From Notolepis coatsorum (lineage: Eukaryota > Chordata > Actinopteri > Aulopiformes > Paralepididae): a stretch of DNA of 64,000 nt. A program made the position numbers and the translations under genes. Every line of letters begins with the position of its first letter. Within the stretch, counting starts at the first letter, position 1. The notes beneath the pieces were generated by a model. That model worked only from the letters and a program-made list of their open reading frames with translations. It made no database searches and was not told the DNA's origin. The DNA lies in contig OZ020591.1 of the NCBI GenBank assembly GCA_963971535.1, positions 13,051,577 to 13,115,576 of the forward strand, given 5' to 3'. Of this stretch, positions 1-11,325 are shown piece after piece.

Positions 1-165
1 GCGGGCTCCACAAATAATGGATTGCACGGTGTTAATTGCACCCTTACTTACAATTCATTATGAATTGTAAATGGGGGACCCTGATGTAAACAAAACAAAA
101 GTCTTTCTCTGGTCTGCATCCCCTTAACAATTGTGTGTATTGAGCCGTACCCATTCTGCAGCTTG
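1..165. mobile_element. hAT internal fragment
   Basis: This stretch resembles internal sequence of the TAGGGATGCACCGATA hAT family (compare 38596-38700) and, in reverse complement, 54360-54490. The shared string reads roughly ATGGGGGACCCTGATGTAAAC and runs into a CCATTCTGCAG motif also present in the other copies. No terminal repeat lies inside the window on the left, so the element is cut by the window edge or truncated. It has no coding capacity. Confidence 0.45.
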
Positions 166-540
166 GCTGACCGTTCACACTAATACAATTGGCAGTGTTA
201 GCGGGTAGGAAAGCTGGCGGGGTGGGTCCGGGTCGTTGTAAACAGCGACTCCTACAGTTCGGTCGGGGCGCCTGCTCAGCGCGGATAGGATCTAAGTGGG
301 ATAGTGTGATCCTTCCACACGCTACGCCCTCTCAGTGAGAGTCCGCGCTGCCAGGTGAAAAGAAGCAGTTGATTGGCTAGACGTGTGTCGGAGGAAGCAT
401 GTGATAGCCTCCACTCTCCCAGACCGACTGTGAGGGGTAAGTGCGCAGCGACCAGGAAGGGGATTGGGAATTGGCATAACGACTAACATTGGGATGGGAA
501 AAAATCTGAGGAAAAAGGAGGGGGGAAAAGATCAATACAA
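166..540 (+). repeat. SINE-like dispersed repeat (tentative)
   Basis: A G-rich 3' part (GGGGATTGGGAATTGGC then purine-rich GGAGGGGGGAAAAG) and a middle part reading CAGTGAGAG, AGGTGAAAAGAAGCAGTTG and GTGTCGGAGGAAGCATGTG look like a dispersed repeat I recognise as common in fish genomes. No clear A/B box pair or target duplication was found, so the class is uncertain. It ends at the AT microsatellite starting near 541. Confidence 0.35.
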
Positions 541-563
541 AATATATATATATATATATATAT
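541..563. repeat. (AT)n microsatellite, left part
   Basis: An AT dinucleotide run that continues at 1164-1222. The hAT at 564-1163 sits inside it, so both flanks of that element are AT repeats and its 8-bp target duplication cannot be told from the repeat. Confidence 0.9.
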
Positions 564-1160
564 TAGGGCTGTCAGTTTATCGCGTTAATTAGATTAATTA
601 ATTACACAGCAAATTATCGCGTTATGAAAATTAACTCAAAATTAATTACAAAAAAAAAGATTTTTTTTTTTTTTTTTCTATATAACTTTTTTTTTTTTAT
701 CTCATTCATTCCATAAGAACGTAGAATACACATTACAGACTTTTTTTATATGGTCCATTTGCATGTTCTTGGTATCTGATTCTAGGGACATCTATGGATC
801 TCAGGGAATGTATTCCCAGTGTCAGAAATACTGTGTCTGTTACTAGGCTTGAGTAAATTGTAATGAACCAAATGAGAATATCAATAATTTTTTTTTTATC
901 TTTGACTGTGAATAACACTATGCTCAAATTGACCAGACCTGAAAAATCTAAGCAAATTAATAGATGGAAGATGATTAAACAGAAGGTTTTGTAGATACAG
1001 TACTGAATTCTGCCATCCGGACACATGCAATTTGAAATATGATTATAGAATATAGAATATCAGGCATAAAATGGTTATGCGATTAAAATGCGATTAATTA
1101 GATTAATTAATTACAAATCCTGTAATTAATTAGATTATTTTTTTTAATCGCCTGACAGCA

Positions 1161-1163
<3 letters not shown>
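564..1163. mobile_element. Non-autonomous hAT, TAGGGCTGTCA family (600 bp)
   Basis: The left end reads TAGGGCTGTCAGTTTATCG and the right end, reverse complemented, TAGTGCTGTCAGGCGATTA. Subterminal TTAATTAGATTAATTAATTAC blocks occur in both halves in inverted orientation. Flanks are AT dinucleotides on both sides, compatible with an 8-bp duplication inside the microsatellite. A 97-codon minus-strand ORF inside has no recognisable domain and is probably fortuitous. Confidence 0.8.

Positions 1164-1222
<59 letters not shown>
1164..1222. repeat. (AT)n microsatellite, right part
   Basis: About 59 bp of AT repeat directly after the hAT end, the continuation of 541-563. It abuts the outer end of the left inverted-repeat arm. 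Confidence 0.9.
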
Positions 1223-1226
<4 letters not shown>

Positions 1227-3236
1227 CAATAGGTTCAGTAATTGAATCAGCTACAAGCTTTAAAAGATGAGGATCCAGGTTGTTGGGTCCAGATTACTTT
1301 ATCAATATCTTTCAGAACTTTACTGATCTCCACTGGAAATAGGTCTAAAACAAAGGGCTCTCTAGGTTGGTCTCTACATGATGGAGGTTCACACAACTAG
1401 TTAGAGCTTAGAGACCCTGCTGCATGTATTAAAAACAGACCCAGCTGATGTAAAATGCTCATTAAAGCGCCCAACAATATCATCCTTGCTATTCATTTAA
1501 GTTGAGTCACTAAAGTGCCTTCAGGCCTTAAGTGGAACTGGAACAATGATTTGATCCGTTTCCAAAATAGATTTGAAATAATATTCTGACTCGGATACCC
1601 TAGTCTGGATTGTGCATTTATAGCACTAATGCAGTCCAGTCTGCAGGGGAGTTAGTGTGTCTAGCTATGGTCCAGAAATGCAGAAATCCTTAAAATAATT
1701 TAAAATACCTTTAGAAAAAACACAAGGTTTGAACTTGGGTCATTTTGAGACATGCACAGGCAATATCACAATGATCACTGACATCATGACAGAATACTGT
1801 CAAGTCAAGTCAAGAGTTTTAATTGTCACGGCATACAGGTATACAATGAAATGCGGGTGGTCTTGCCCGCAACGATGTGCAATACAGTGGTACATATAAT
1901 AGAATCAAAAGAAGAAACAACATTGTGCAGTAACAGATAGCAGGTAACATGGAGTGACATCTCGGTATCTGTACATAGTTATTTACAGCGCATGTGTGAC
2001 ATGCTAGTTAGCTTTGGTAGTGCAATACACTGTTCCTGTTATTCTAATTTAAAGTGTCCTTTCCTTTGGCCATAAGTGTGCGTGTGTGCGACATGAGTGT
2101 GTGCCCGCTCATGTTAAAGTGTTAAGTGGCTGCTCGTGTGTGAGCGTGCACAGTGTGCGTGTCGTGTGTGTGTTCATGTGTGCTTGTGTGTGGACAGTTC
2201 AATGTTCTGAGCACTCAATGTACATTGTTCATGGCTCTGATGGCCTGGGGGAAGAAGCTGAGCCTAAGCCGCTCTGTCCTAGTAGCTGGGATTTGCAGGC
2301 GTCTGCCTGACCTCAGCAGCTGAAACAGGCTGTTATTGGGGTGGTGAGGGTCTTTCATTATCCTGCAGGCTCTGGATTTGCACCTCTTGTTGTATAGAAC
2401 CTGCAGGGGGGGTAGTGCAATACCCGTGGTACGCTCGGCTGAGCGCACCACTTTCTGTAGGGCCTTCTTGTCCTGTGCCGTGCTGTTTCCATACCAGGCA
2501 GTGATGTTTCCGGTCAGGATGCTCTCTACAGCTCCTGAGTAGAAGGACTGGAGTATCTTCCCCGATACTCTGAACTTCCTTAACTGTCTCAGGTGGTAGA
2601 GACGCTGTTTCGCCTTCTTTACTACTGTGCCTATGTGTGTTGACCATGTCAGGTCCTCTGAGATGTGGACCCCCAGGTACTTGAAGCTGCTCACCCTGTC
2701 CACGGTAGCCCCGTTTATCATCAGTGGTGTGTGTGTCTCCTGCTGTCCTCTCCTATAATCCACGATCAGTTCCTTGGTTTTGCCAATGTTCAGTAAACTT
2801 GTGGGTGAGAATGGGATCTAATGTAGATTTGCTTAAATCTTTTGGGTTGGGCCTAATAAGAGCATTAATAAATGTCATGACATTTAAGGAATCGCCCAAT
2901 TCCTTGATGCAATCGGAGGCAGAGGAAAGACAATCACAATTTAGATCACCCATGAGAATGACTTCAGAGTCATTGAAACTGGAAGGCATCAGAAAGAGAG
3001 GCTTCTTTCTGTAACATCAACAACAGTAAAGTGAGTATCCTTGGATTCACTTTAAGAGTCATCCATCCTGTGTTACAGGTCGAGGAAATGGACCTGGACT
3101 AGGTTTTTAAATTCCCAACACAGTAACACAGCAGGACACAATAGATAAAGGTGTAATAGAGGTCAATCTTTACTTTGAAATATTATGTGGGGAGACAGCT
3201 ATAGGAGAGGGGAGAGGAAAACATTATAATAACCAG
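1222..3236 (-). repeat. Left arm of ~1 kb inverted repeat (LINE endonuclease sequence)
   Basis: Apart from the LINE inserted at about 1801-2795, this segment is the reverse complement of 4026-5061, with both outer and inner limits matching (ATGAGCAATAGG outside, TATAATAACCAG inside). On the minus strand it encodes a LINE endonuclease piece, visible as VILMGDLNCDC and LSKSTLDPILTHKF (2753-2989). The two halves rejoin in register across the LINE, so the inverted duplication is older than that insertion. Confidence 0.8.
1801..2795 (-). pseudogene. L2/CR1/Rex-type LINE, 5'-truncated 3' end
   Basis: The minus-strand frame 2215-2763 is the C-terminal part of a non-LTR retrotransposon reverse-transcriptase protein: [68 protein letters not shown] and LRLSFFPQAIR, in the same order as in the longer copy at 34743-36128. 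The catalytic RT core is missing (5' truncation). Its 3' end lies at lower coordinates, where the minus strand ends in a repeated CTTGACTTGACTTGAC tail, as expected for this LINE group. It interrupts the left arm of the inverted repeat. Confidence 0.8.
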
Positions 3237-4025
3237 AATAATAACCCCCGCCCCCTGCTATAGAGCCCAAGCAACATGGGATTGTTGGTCCAACAAGACA
3301 CAGCACACCGGGCGGAGGCCAGACACTCTATCGGAGACTTCCGTCCAGGAATGGTTTACCATCTTGACTGTGGCTCACTTTATAAAGCCCAGGTGTGTCT
3401 CCATGACCTCATCATGTACCTACGGGAAACTGAAAGAGAACTCGGGGAGGCGCCTGAGAGGTCGGTTGTTACCCAATCCTCAGATCCGCTTCTGACACCA
3501 ATCGTTTGTCCACAGCGCCACAGTCCACGGCACCCAATCACATATCAATTAGTCAATAATGTCCAAATGTTCTGGGCACAGCTGTGGGAGAGACATCATG
3601 CAACACATAGTGCAAGAGGTTCATAGTTGCGTCTCAGTTACGCAGTAATCCAAGGCACTTATTTACGTTATTTCAACAGTTATTATAATCCATGGGGTAT
3701 ATTCCAACAGTCCTGCTATTTTAAGGTGTAGCAGTCACCAAAATAAAAGCGATGCCATGAGGAAAGTTACAGTATTGCAGGCAGGGAGAGGGGGTCGAAT
3801 GAGGAGCAGTGTCCTGTCAACCTGTGACACCCGCTTAACCGGAACACGAAATCCACCTGGACTTGTCTCCACAGGTTCCCAACACAGAAACACAGCAGGA
3901 CAACAGATGAAGGTATAACAGAGGTATATGTTTATTTGGAAATGTATTACAGTGCAGAAAAACACAATAATATGGGTATGGGGTAGGAAATCTCCTTTCT
4001 ACAATCCACTTGCCAGCAGCCGAAT
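3237..4025. other. Spacer of the inverted repeat; no gene recognised
   Basis: This stretch separates the two arms. Positions about 3851-4010 are a diverged direct copy of about 3105-3210 (shared CCCAACACAG, AACACAGCAGGACA, AAGGT and AGAGGT blocks). A 116-codon plus-strand frame (3276-3626) shows no domain, compositional or repeat support and is not called as a gene. Confidence 0.5.
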
Positions 4026-5061
4026 CTGGTTATTATAATGTTTTCCTTCTCCCCTCTCCTATAGCTGTCTCCCCACATAATATTTCAAAGTAAAGATTGA
4101 CCTCTATTACACCTTTATCTATTGTGTCCTGCTGTGTTACTGTGTTGGGAATTTAAAAACCTAGTCCAGGTCCATTTCCTCGACCTGTAACACAGGATGG
4201 ATGACTCTTAAAGTGAATCCAAGGATACTCACTTTACTGTTGTTGATGTTACAGAAAGAAGCCTCTCTTTCTGATGCCTTCCAGTTTCAATGACTCTGAA
4301 GTCATTCTCATGGGTGATCTAAATTGGGATTGTCTTTCCTCTGCCTCCGATTGCATCAAGGAATTGGGCGATTCCTTAAATGTCATGACATTTATTAATG
4401 CTCTTATTAGGCCCAACCCAAAAGATTTAAGCAAATCTACATTAGATCCCCTTCTCACCCACAAGTTTACTGCAGTATTCTGTCATGATGTCAGTGATCA
4501 CTGTGATATTGCCTGTGCATGTCTCAAAATGACCCAAGTTCAAACCTTGTTGTGTTTTTTCTAAAGGTATTTTAAATTATTTTAAGGATTTCTGCATTTC
4601 TGGACCATAGCTAGACACACTAACTCCCCTGCAGACTGGACTGCATTAGTGCTATAAATGCACAATCCAGACTAGGGTATCCGAGTCAGAATATTATTTC
4701 AAATCTATTTTGGAAACGGATCAAATCATTGTTCCAGTTCCACTTAAGGCCTGAAGGCACTTTAGTGACTCAACTTAAATGAAGAGCAAGGATGATATTG
4801 TTGGGCGCTTTAATGAGCATTTTATATCAGCTGGGTCTCTTTTTAATACATACTGTATGCAGCAGGGTCTCTAAGCTCTCATTAGTTGTGTGAACCTCTG
4901 TCCTGTAGAGACCAACCTAGAGAGCCCTTTGTTTTAGACCTATTTCCAGTGGAGATCAGTAAAGTTCTGAAAGATATTGATGAAGTCATCTGGACCCAAC
5001 AACCTGGATCCTCGTCGTTTAAAGCTTGTAGCTGATTCAATTACTGAACCTATTGCTCATA
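4026..5061 (+). repeat. Right arm of ~1 kb inverted repeat (LINE endonuclease sequence)
   Basis: The reverse complement of the left arm, uninterrupted. The plus-strand frame 4274-4564 reads MPSSFNDSEVILMGDLNWDC and ends after VSDHCDIACACLK, an endonuclease fold fragment of an L2/CR1/Rex-type LINE (GD-N and SDH motifs). Downstream, about 4890-5040, the frame-shifted remnant resembles the linker just before the RT of such LINEs. Confidence 0.75.
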
Positions 5062-5350
5062 TTTCTAATTGATTTATATATTTCATAATTTTTTAATGAT
5101 CAACATTGGACACCTCATTATTCGCTAAAATCTTTTAATATGATGATGATGCAGACTGTATAAATCAAGGTGGTGCTATAGACATGAACAGTCATTCACT
5201 CCTACATGATGTAATAGTAGATCATTCAGAGGTGAATGGGGGTTTCATCAGTACAAGTTGAGGCATATATTTAAATTTTATTTATGCATTTGTCCTTTAT
5301 TTGTACAGGTGAAGCACTATGAGACAGCTTTTTTCATGAGCTGCCCATTT

Positions 5351-5399
<49 letters not shown>

Positions 5400-6066
5400 A
5401 CACACATTGGACAGAAAAGTACAGTTCCGACAAATATTCTGTTGAACATCAACAAACAACAAAGTACAAACAACTAAAATATCAAGAGTTTAAATTTTTT
5501 TTTTAATCTTCTAACGAAATGAAACGTTCTACCTTCAAGGTGCATTGCATGTGTTCAAGTTCATTCCATTTCTCTGGGGTATATTTAAAACCAGTTTTGC
5601 CAAGCTCATTTTTTACATGCGGTGTATCTATAGCTAAGTAATGCTGTGACCTAGTACCATGTGTGCTGTATTTAAAAGCAATCAAAGAGCAGAGGTAAAA
5701 GAAACTAGCATCAATTAGTCGGCATGTAGCTTCCTTTGGCTAACCTACCATCTAGCCTGCGTGGATGTGTGTCTGAAGCAAACACATTGATATGTAGCAA
5801 ACAAAGAAGCCTCCTGGTAAAACATTTTATAAAGTCACTTTGACTCAGTGTGTTGGTATCGTCTCTCATCATGAAATGTCATTCAAGTACAGTAATATTA
5901 GGGGAAATATTATTTTGTCTTTACTAGCCAACAGCACCCCTCACAGCATCCCGGCTCTGGCATGGTGTGGATGTGCAAGGCTTGTGCTGAGCTAACACAT
6001 GCCTAGTGGCTAGTGAAGAGACACAGAGGAAATACTATTATTCCTATACTTTCATGATGATGAGAC
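5062..6066. other. Mostly unassigned; AT microsatellite and LINE-tail-like remnant
   Basis: An AT dinucleotide run occupies about 5357-5392. On the minus strand 5503-5685 a short frame contains NELGKTGFKYTPEKWNELEH, which resembles the C-terminal W-N-x-L motif of fish LINE proteins but is too short to assign. No other gene, repeat end or RNA was recognised. Confidence 0.4.
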
Positions 6067-6074
6067 CCTGACAC

Positions 6075-6545
6075 TAGGGCTGCACGATTTTGGGAAATAA
6101 TCTAATTGCGATTATTCTGACAGATATTGCGATTGCGATTTGCGATGCGATTATAACATATTTAAAAAAAGAATTACAAGAAGAATGTTGCTGCTTTCTG
6201 TAGTCGGGTCCCAACTGCAAAATTACTGTATTACCCTGTATTATACACTTTTACTATCATGTAGACTATTCTGCTTTGTGTTTACATGTGATGTATTGTA
6301 TACATGCACATTTATTATGTTCTTGTGTGATGTATCGCACATTTTATTGCTGTGTGATGTATTGCAAATGTTATTGCTGTCATCTTGGCCAGGTCTACCT
6401 TGCAAAGGAGATCTTGTATCTCAATGGGACTTCCTGGTTTAAAAAAAAAAAAAGAAAAAAAATATTTATTGCAGGCTTGGCGATTTGATAATTGCATCAT
6501 TCCAAATCACGATTTCGATTAAAAAACGATTAATCGTGCAGCCTT
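6075..6545. mobile_element. Non-autonomous hAT, TAGGGCTGCACGATT family
   Basis: The left end is TAGGGCTGCACGATTTTGGG and the right end, reverse complemented, AAGGCTGCACGATTAATCG. An exact 8-bp target duplication CCTGACAC flanks it (6067-6074 and 6546-6553), which is diagnostic of hAT insertion. The interior is AT-rich with a poly-A/T tract near 6440. Small frames across 6140-6500 are chance. Confidence 0.9.
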
Positions 6546-7207
6546 CCTGACACACACACAGTGTGACTTTATAAGCCATGTTGGTCCAGGGGGCTTCTTT
6601 AGTATTCTCGTCTGTTTCAGACCCAGAGGATAACATACATCTGAGGACTAGGAGCAGGGAGGGCTAGCTAGCTTACTTCTGAGCATGCCTGGTCTGTAGG
6701 CTAACTAGCGTCCACTTTAATGAACAAGGATCCAGAATTATATCCAAGATGACACAGGAGTTGGTCCTTTCTACAAGACAGAACGACTGAAACCCTCTGG
6801 TCAATAGGGAGGTGGTTAATATGAAACACAGGGTCAGAGGTCAGCCACCATCTGACTGACGCCTTTGTCTAAACTCTCCCTTCTCCTTCCTCCTCTGATA
6901 TAGAGGACATAAGCAAAATTACTTTATTCTTCCTTTTTTTGCACTACTTCATGTTAAGGACTCAACCTTTTTCATGTTAAGGCCCAAATTGATATTAATT
7001 AGGCTTTGGACCCCTATTTGATTAGTTTATCAGAGAAGATATTTGATGGTGGATGTAATTTAGTCCAGAATTCCATAGCTGAGACAACAGTAGAAAGTGA
7101 AACCTACAGTAGAACATATACATACACAGGATAATCAGTATATGAAGATCGACTGTGACCTTAAGATGGACAAACAGATAAATGTTGTAGTGGGAACAAG
7201 CTTTTTC
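6546..7207. other. No gene or repeat recognised
   Basis: Apart from the right target duplication of the preceding hAT, I see no coding, RNA or repeat signature here. A minus-strand frame at 7022-7210 is AT-driven. Confidence 0.5.
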
Positions 7208-7817
7208 CACCTTAGGAGGCTGTCCAACCTTTTTTATCTCAATGTTTTTTTAAATGTTATACATGCTTTATGACCTCTGGTCTTGATTATTGTAATGCCT
7301 TGTATGTTGGTGTCAGTCAGGCCTCCCTCTCTCGCTTGCAGTTAGTCCAGAACGCTGCTGCTCGTCTGCCAACTGGAACAGGTAAGCGAGAGCACATTTC
7401 CCCTGTACTGGCTTCCCTCCACTGGCTTCCTGTGCGTTTTAGGATCAAAATTAAGATTAGACTGTTGGCTAAGTGTCTGAACGGCTTGGCACCGGTCTAC
7501 CTCTCGGACCTGCTGGAACCTTATGTTCCTTCAAGGTCCCTCAGATCAGCTCCTACTGGCTGTTCCTAAGTCCAGGCTGAAGCTTAGGGGGGCCGTGCTC
7601 TCGCAGTGGCAGCCCCAAAATTCAGGAACGAGCTGCCTCTGCATGTTAGGCAGGCCCCCACTCTGCAGGTGTTTAAATCATCAAAACACCTTTATTTTTG
7701 CTTGAGAGACCTGCCTTTTTATGTGACATATTTTTTTATATCTGTGTAAATATTTGTTGTGTGACTTGTACAGCACTTTGCTCAACTTTGTTGGTGACAT
7801 AAAAAAAGTATATTGGG
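7208..7817 (+). pseudogene. L2-type LINE C-terminal tail
   Basis: The plus-strand frame 7270-7569 reads LDYCNALYVGV, LQLVQNAAARL, REHISPVLASLHWLPVRFRI and LNGLAPVYLSDLL, the characteristic C-terminal region of fish L2-like LINE proteins. After a frameshift near 7565 it continues in another frame (GRALAVAAPKFRNELPLHVR) to about 7700. It is 5'-truncated and non-functional. The 3' end lies just upstream of the hAT at 7826. Confidence 0.75.
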
Positions 7818-7837
7818 GTTCCTATTAGGGGTGGAAC

Positions 7838-9211
7838 TAGGGATGCACCGATATGAAAATTTGCCACCGATACCGATACCGATTGTTCAACTAACACAAT
7901 CGGCCGATACCGATACCAATTTTTGTGGCAAAATATTTTTTTTAAATATTTTTTAAATATAATTTTATTTTGTAATATTTTTTTTTTTGTATTTTTTTTA
8001 TTTTTTTTATGAAACTACTGTATATTTGTCTTACAAATTGTGCTCACCGATATGAACATAGGCCTCTTTACTTACTTAAAAAAAGGAAACATCAAGAAAT
8101 AGCACTATCTCTCTCCCAGTATGTTCTGCAGGGCTGCAGCTAGATACTAGTTCTCCCAGCATGGTCTACCTGCTGGGCTGCAGCGAGATACTATTGTCTC
8201 AACCAATGACATTTTGATTGACAGTCGATTCTGCCAATTACGTCACACACCGCTTGCACCCGCCTCTGCTGTTACCACCAATCGGCAAGCCGTATACATT
8301 TTTTACTTCGGCTTTCGTCCGCCATTGATTTTGAGTTGACGAGAGGATTTCTAGAACACGGCGCGGCTGACGTTTAGCTTTTAGCTCCGCAGGATGACTT
8401 AAATGAGGCATAATGATTTTACTGCAACTAATGTTATAATAAAACAAAGCCTTTCTATACATGTGTCTGATTGAAAACGTTATTAACAGATTGCAGAATG
8501 GGTAAAACTCAGGGCTCTGTGAGCAACAGAAGGAACTGAGCTAGTATGAACGCTTGCTACGTTCGGGTAAATAATATGCTGATGTTATGAACGTGTAACA
8601 CTAACTATATAATGTTAATGCCACAAAACGAATGCCTTGTTAATCATAACTAGTAACTTTGATGCAGTAGCTTGTGTGTGTGGGCCGGCGTTGTGCAGGT
8701 AGGTCGCGAGTGAACTTTTTTTTGTCTTGACGCTACACAAATTGATGGATATTTATCGGCTACTGCCATGTTATAATAAAACAAAGCCTTTCTATACATG
8801 TGTCTGATTGAAAACGTTATTAACAGATTGCAGAATGGGTAAAACTCAGGGCTCTGTGAGCAACGGAAGGAACTGAGCTAGTATGAACGCTTGCTACGTT
8901 CGGGTAAATAATATGCTGATGTTATTGTCCGTGTAACACTAACTATATAAGTTAATGCCACAAAACGAATGCCTTGTTAATCATAACTAGTAGTAACTTT
9001 GATGCAGTAGCTTGTGTGTGTGTGGGGGACGGCGGGCGGTGTGCAGGTAGGTCGCGAGTGAATATTTTTTTTTTGTCTTTTGACGCTACACAAATTGATG
9101 GTTATTTATCGGCGACTGCTATCGGCACATTTCAGCTTATCGGCCGATAGCAGTCAACAAGGCACTTATCGGCCGATACCGATACCCGACCGATATATCG
9201 GTGCACCCCTA
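7838..9211. mobile_element. Nested hAT, TAGGGATGCACCGATA family
   Basis: The left end is TAGGGATGCACCGATATG and the right end CGATATATCGGTGCACCCCTA. The 8-bp duplication is GGTGGAAC (7830-7837) against GGTGGAAT (9212-9219), and it is made of the outer element's own end. Subterminal CGGCCGATACCGATA repeats are present. An internal ~337-bp unit is tandemly duplicated (8431-8767 and 8768-about 9117). A second copy of the family is at 38448-39788 with only one unit. Confidence 0.9.
8431..9117. repeat. Tandem duplication (2 x ~337 bp) inside hAT
   Basis: Two consecutive units each begin ATGTTATAATAAAACAAAGC and run through CATGTGTCTGATTGAAAACG, GCTTGCTACGTTCGGG and GACGCTACACAAATTGATGG. They differ by a few substitutions and small indels. 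The homologous hAT at 38448-39788 has the unit once. Confidence 0.9.
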
Positions 9212-9865
9212 GGTGGAATGATATGCATTCGAACCGTACACCTCCACGGTTCGGGGCATCTGTGTATTGTACGGTTCAGGGGATGCGCAAATAAAAAAAT
9301 TAAAAAACTTCATTTGGCACGGAGCCGGGAGAGGCGAGCGCTGGCTGCAGGCAGCAGCAGCAGCACTGCAGGTGCTAGTCAGTTTGTGTAAATGGCAAGC
9401 GCAATATAAATAAATCTTCATTACGACTTTAAAAACATAGCCAACATTACATAGGCCTACACACATCTTGCCATAACATTAGCAGTTTGTACAACACAAC
9501 GCACGTTTTAACTATGGTAGCCCGCCAGCTAATACAGTCAATGAAATGTTATCGTAGCTACTAGCTAGCAGAGGAGAAATGGGAGTCTGAGAGGCGGGGT
9601 GTTTAAAGACAATGATAGGTGTTTATTCAACATCCAAGAAGGCTAACATACAACTGTGTTTACTAACTCCAACCGGGACTATTGCCGCTTTTCCACTGCA
9701 TGTTATGAACTCCTAAGCTACCGGAGCTGATAACGTTGGCTGAGCTGAAGGTCCGTGACCCTAAAATGTCCCTGCGGACCCGCCAACTCATATAGTCCCA
9801 ACTCACCAAATTACGTTAATCCACCACAGTTGCACTCAATATTTAAATAATGTTAGTCTAAATAA

Positions 9866-11325
9866 GGCCCCGTTTAGACGAGCGTTTTGTGAACAGAAAC
9901 CGCAAAAGTCATCTTGCGGTTTCACTTTTAATTTTACGTTTAGACGAGCGTTTTGGGGTTGGAATTCTGCGTGCAGACGACGCTGTAACGACTCGAGACG
10001 ACGGAGCCCCACTGTCACACGATTGGCGCATATGTCACAGGACGTGCTGTGAAGACCCGCCCTACTCTGCCTCTGATTCGCAGACTGTGGATGGGGAATG
10101 TGATTGCACCAAAGCAGAGTCACTCACAGACAGTGGATCCACTCACGCCGCGGGACAGATTCTTGTGTATTTAACCCTTTCACTAGGCTTGTTCAAGATG
10201 GGATAGGCGGACGCAGATCTGCGCAGGTTTTACTACTGCCTCGCCAAGCGCGTTGCATGACGGTTAGAATGTTGTCCGATTTGCTCTGAAAATCTGCCGA
10301 GGCGAGGCGCGGAACTCCCGCGGGAGCGAGCCACAAGCAGCCTTCAGAGCGAGGCTCCACAGTACCTCTCAGCCGGCTGCTCCCGGCTGGGAAGCGACTT
10401 GCTACGGTCGCGCAAAGCGCCTATTGGCTCAGAAAAGTTGTCAGTCACCAGCCATGTGACAGCCAGGGAGTTATGAGACGTTTGATTGATTGAAGACTTT
10501 ATTATGTTATGCGTTATCAACTTATCATATCATCATGATAAACTTCAAGCTGTCAGACACACACACACACACACAGCAGTGTGTTGTGTGTGCGTGCGGC
10601 CAGGAGCGCGCAACAAGATGGTATACATTATGGTATATGAATAGTATATTCCACTGTAGCAGTATATGGTGTGCTGTACATTTGAATCTGATCTAATTTT
10701 GCACACGGCCATCGCATTATAATGAGCTGGACAGGTGTGTAATGTGTGTGTGGTGACGTGAAAGCGTATCTGCCGCACGAGACTAGGCGAGAGGCTCTCG
10801 TGAAATCGGCAGTGTCCGCCCTCTTAACTCCTCCCCCGGCTTCACTCGGCTACTCTCGTCTACTAGTCGAGGCAAACCGAAATCCATCTTGAACAAACCT
10901 ACTGCCACACGACAGCCGGTTGTGTGATAGTAAAGGGTTAACCTTCTGTCGTGTGACTCGTGTGGCAGTGAAAGGGTTAAAAGTACTGCCAATGTAGCCT
11001 TCAGGTGATCTCCGTTGATATAAGTCAGACATACTTGCTTTGTTTACGTCTCGGCTACTGGCGCATACCTGCTACCTGTGACGTAAGCAGTACGCGCGAC
11101 CACAGCGGTGACAACCCTTTCGTCATCGTTTTAACAGATTTATACGTTTTGATAGTTTAGACGAGATCGCAAAGCTTTTGCGTTTCTAGGAATTCCACCC
11201 TGGAAGGTAGTCTCACTTTTTTGCGGTTTCACCCCGTAAAAACGCCGTTTCCGTATAAACGAAAGGCACATCCGCAAAAATATTTTTGCGGATTCACCTG
11301 CTAGCGTTTCCGTCTAAACGGGGCC
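9866..11325. mobile_element. PIF/Harbinger-type MITE, GGCCCCGTTTAGACG ends
   Basis: The ends are GGCCCCGTTTAGACGAGCG and the inverted CGTCTAAACGGGGCC. The flanking trinucleotide is TAA on both sides (9863-9865 and 11326-11328), matching the TWA target duplication of PIF/Harbinger elements. Further inverted subterminal blocks with AAACCGCAAAA and TTTTTGCGGTTTCAC occur. It lies in the outer hAT and carries the piggyBac-like element 10171-10980. No transposase frame is present, so it is non-autonomous. Confidence 0.8.
10171..10980. mobile_element. piggyBac-like MITE with TTAA target
   Basis: It begins TTAACCCTTTCACTAGG and ends GTGGCAGTGAAAGGGTTAA, giving TTAA at both ends and CCCTTTCACT inverted ends as in piggyBac elements. 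An inner inverted pair contains TTGTTCAAGATGG. A second internal GGGTTAA at about 10935-10941 means the true right boundary could be there. No transposase is encoded. A related end occurs at about 31973. Confidence 0.65.

Noticed and set aside
3276-3626. 116-codon plus-strand frame as a gene
   Set aside because: No domain, no homologous copy and no splice or promoter support; it lies in the spacer of an inverted repeat of LINE origin.
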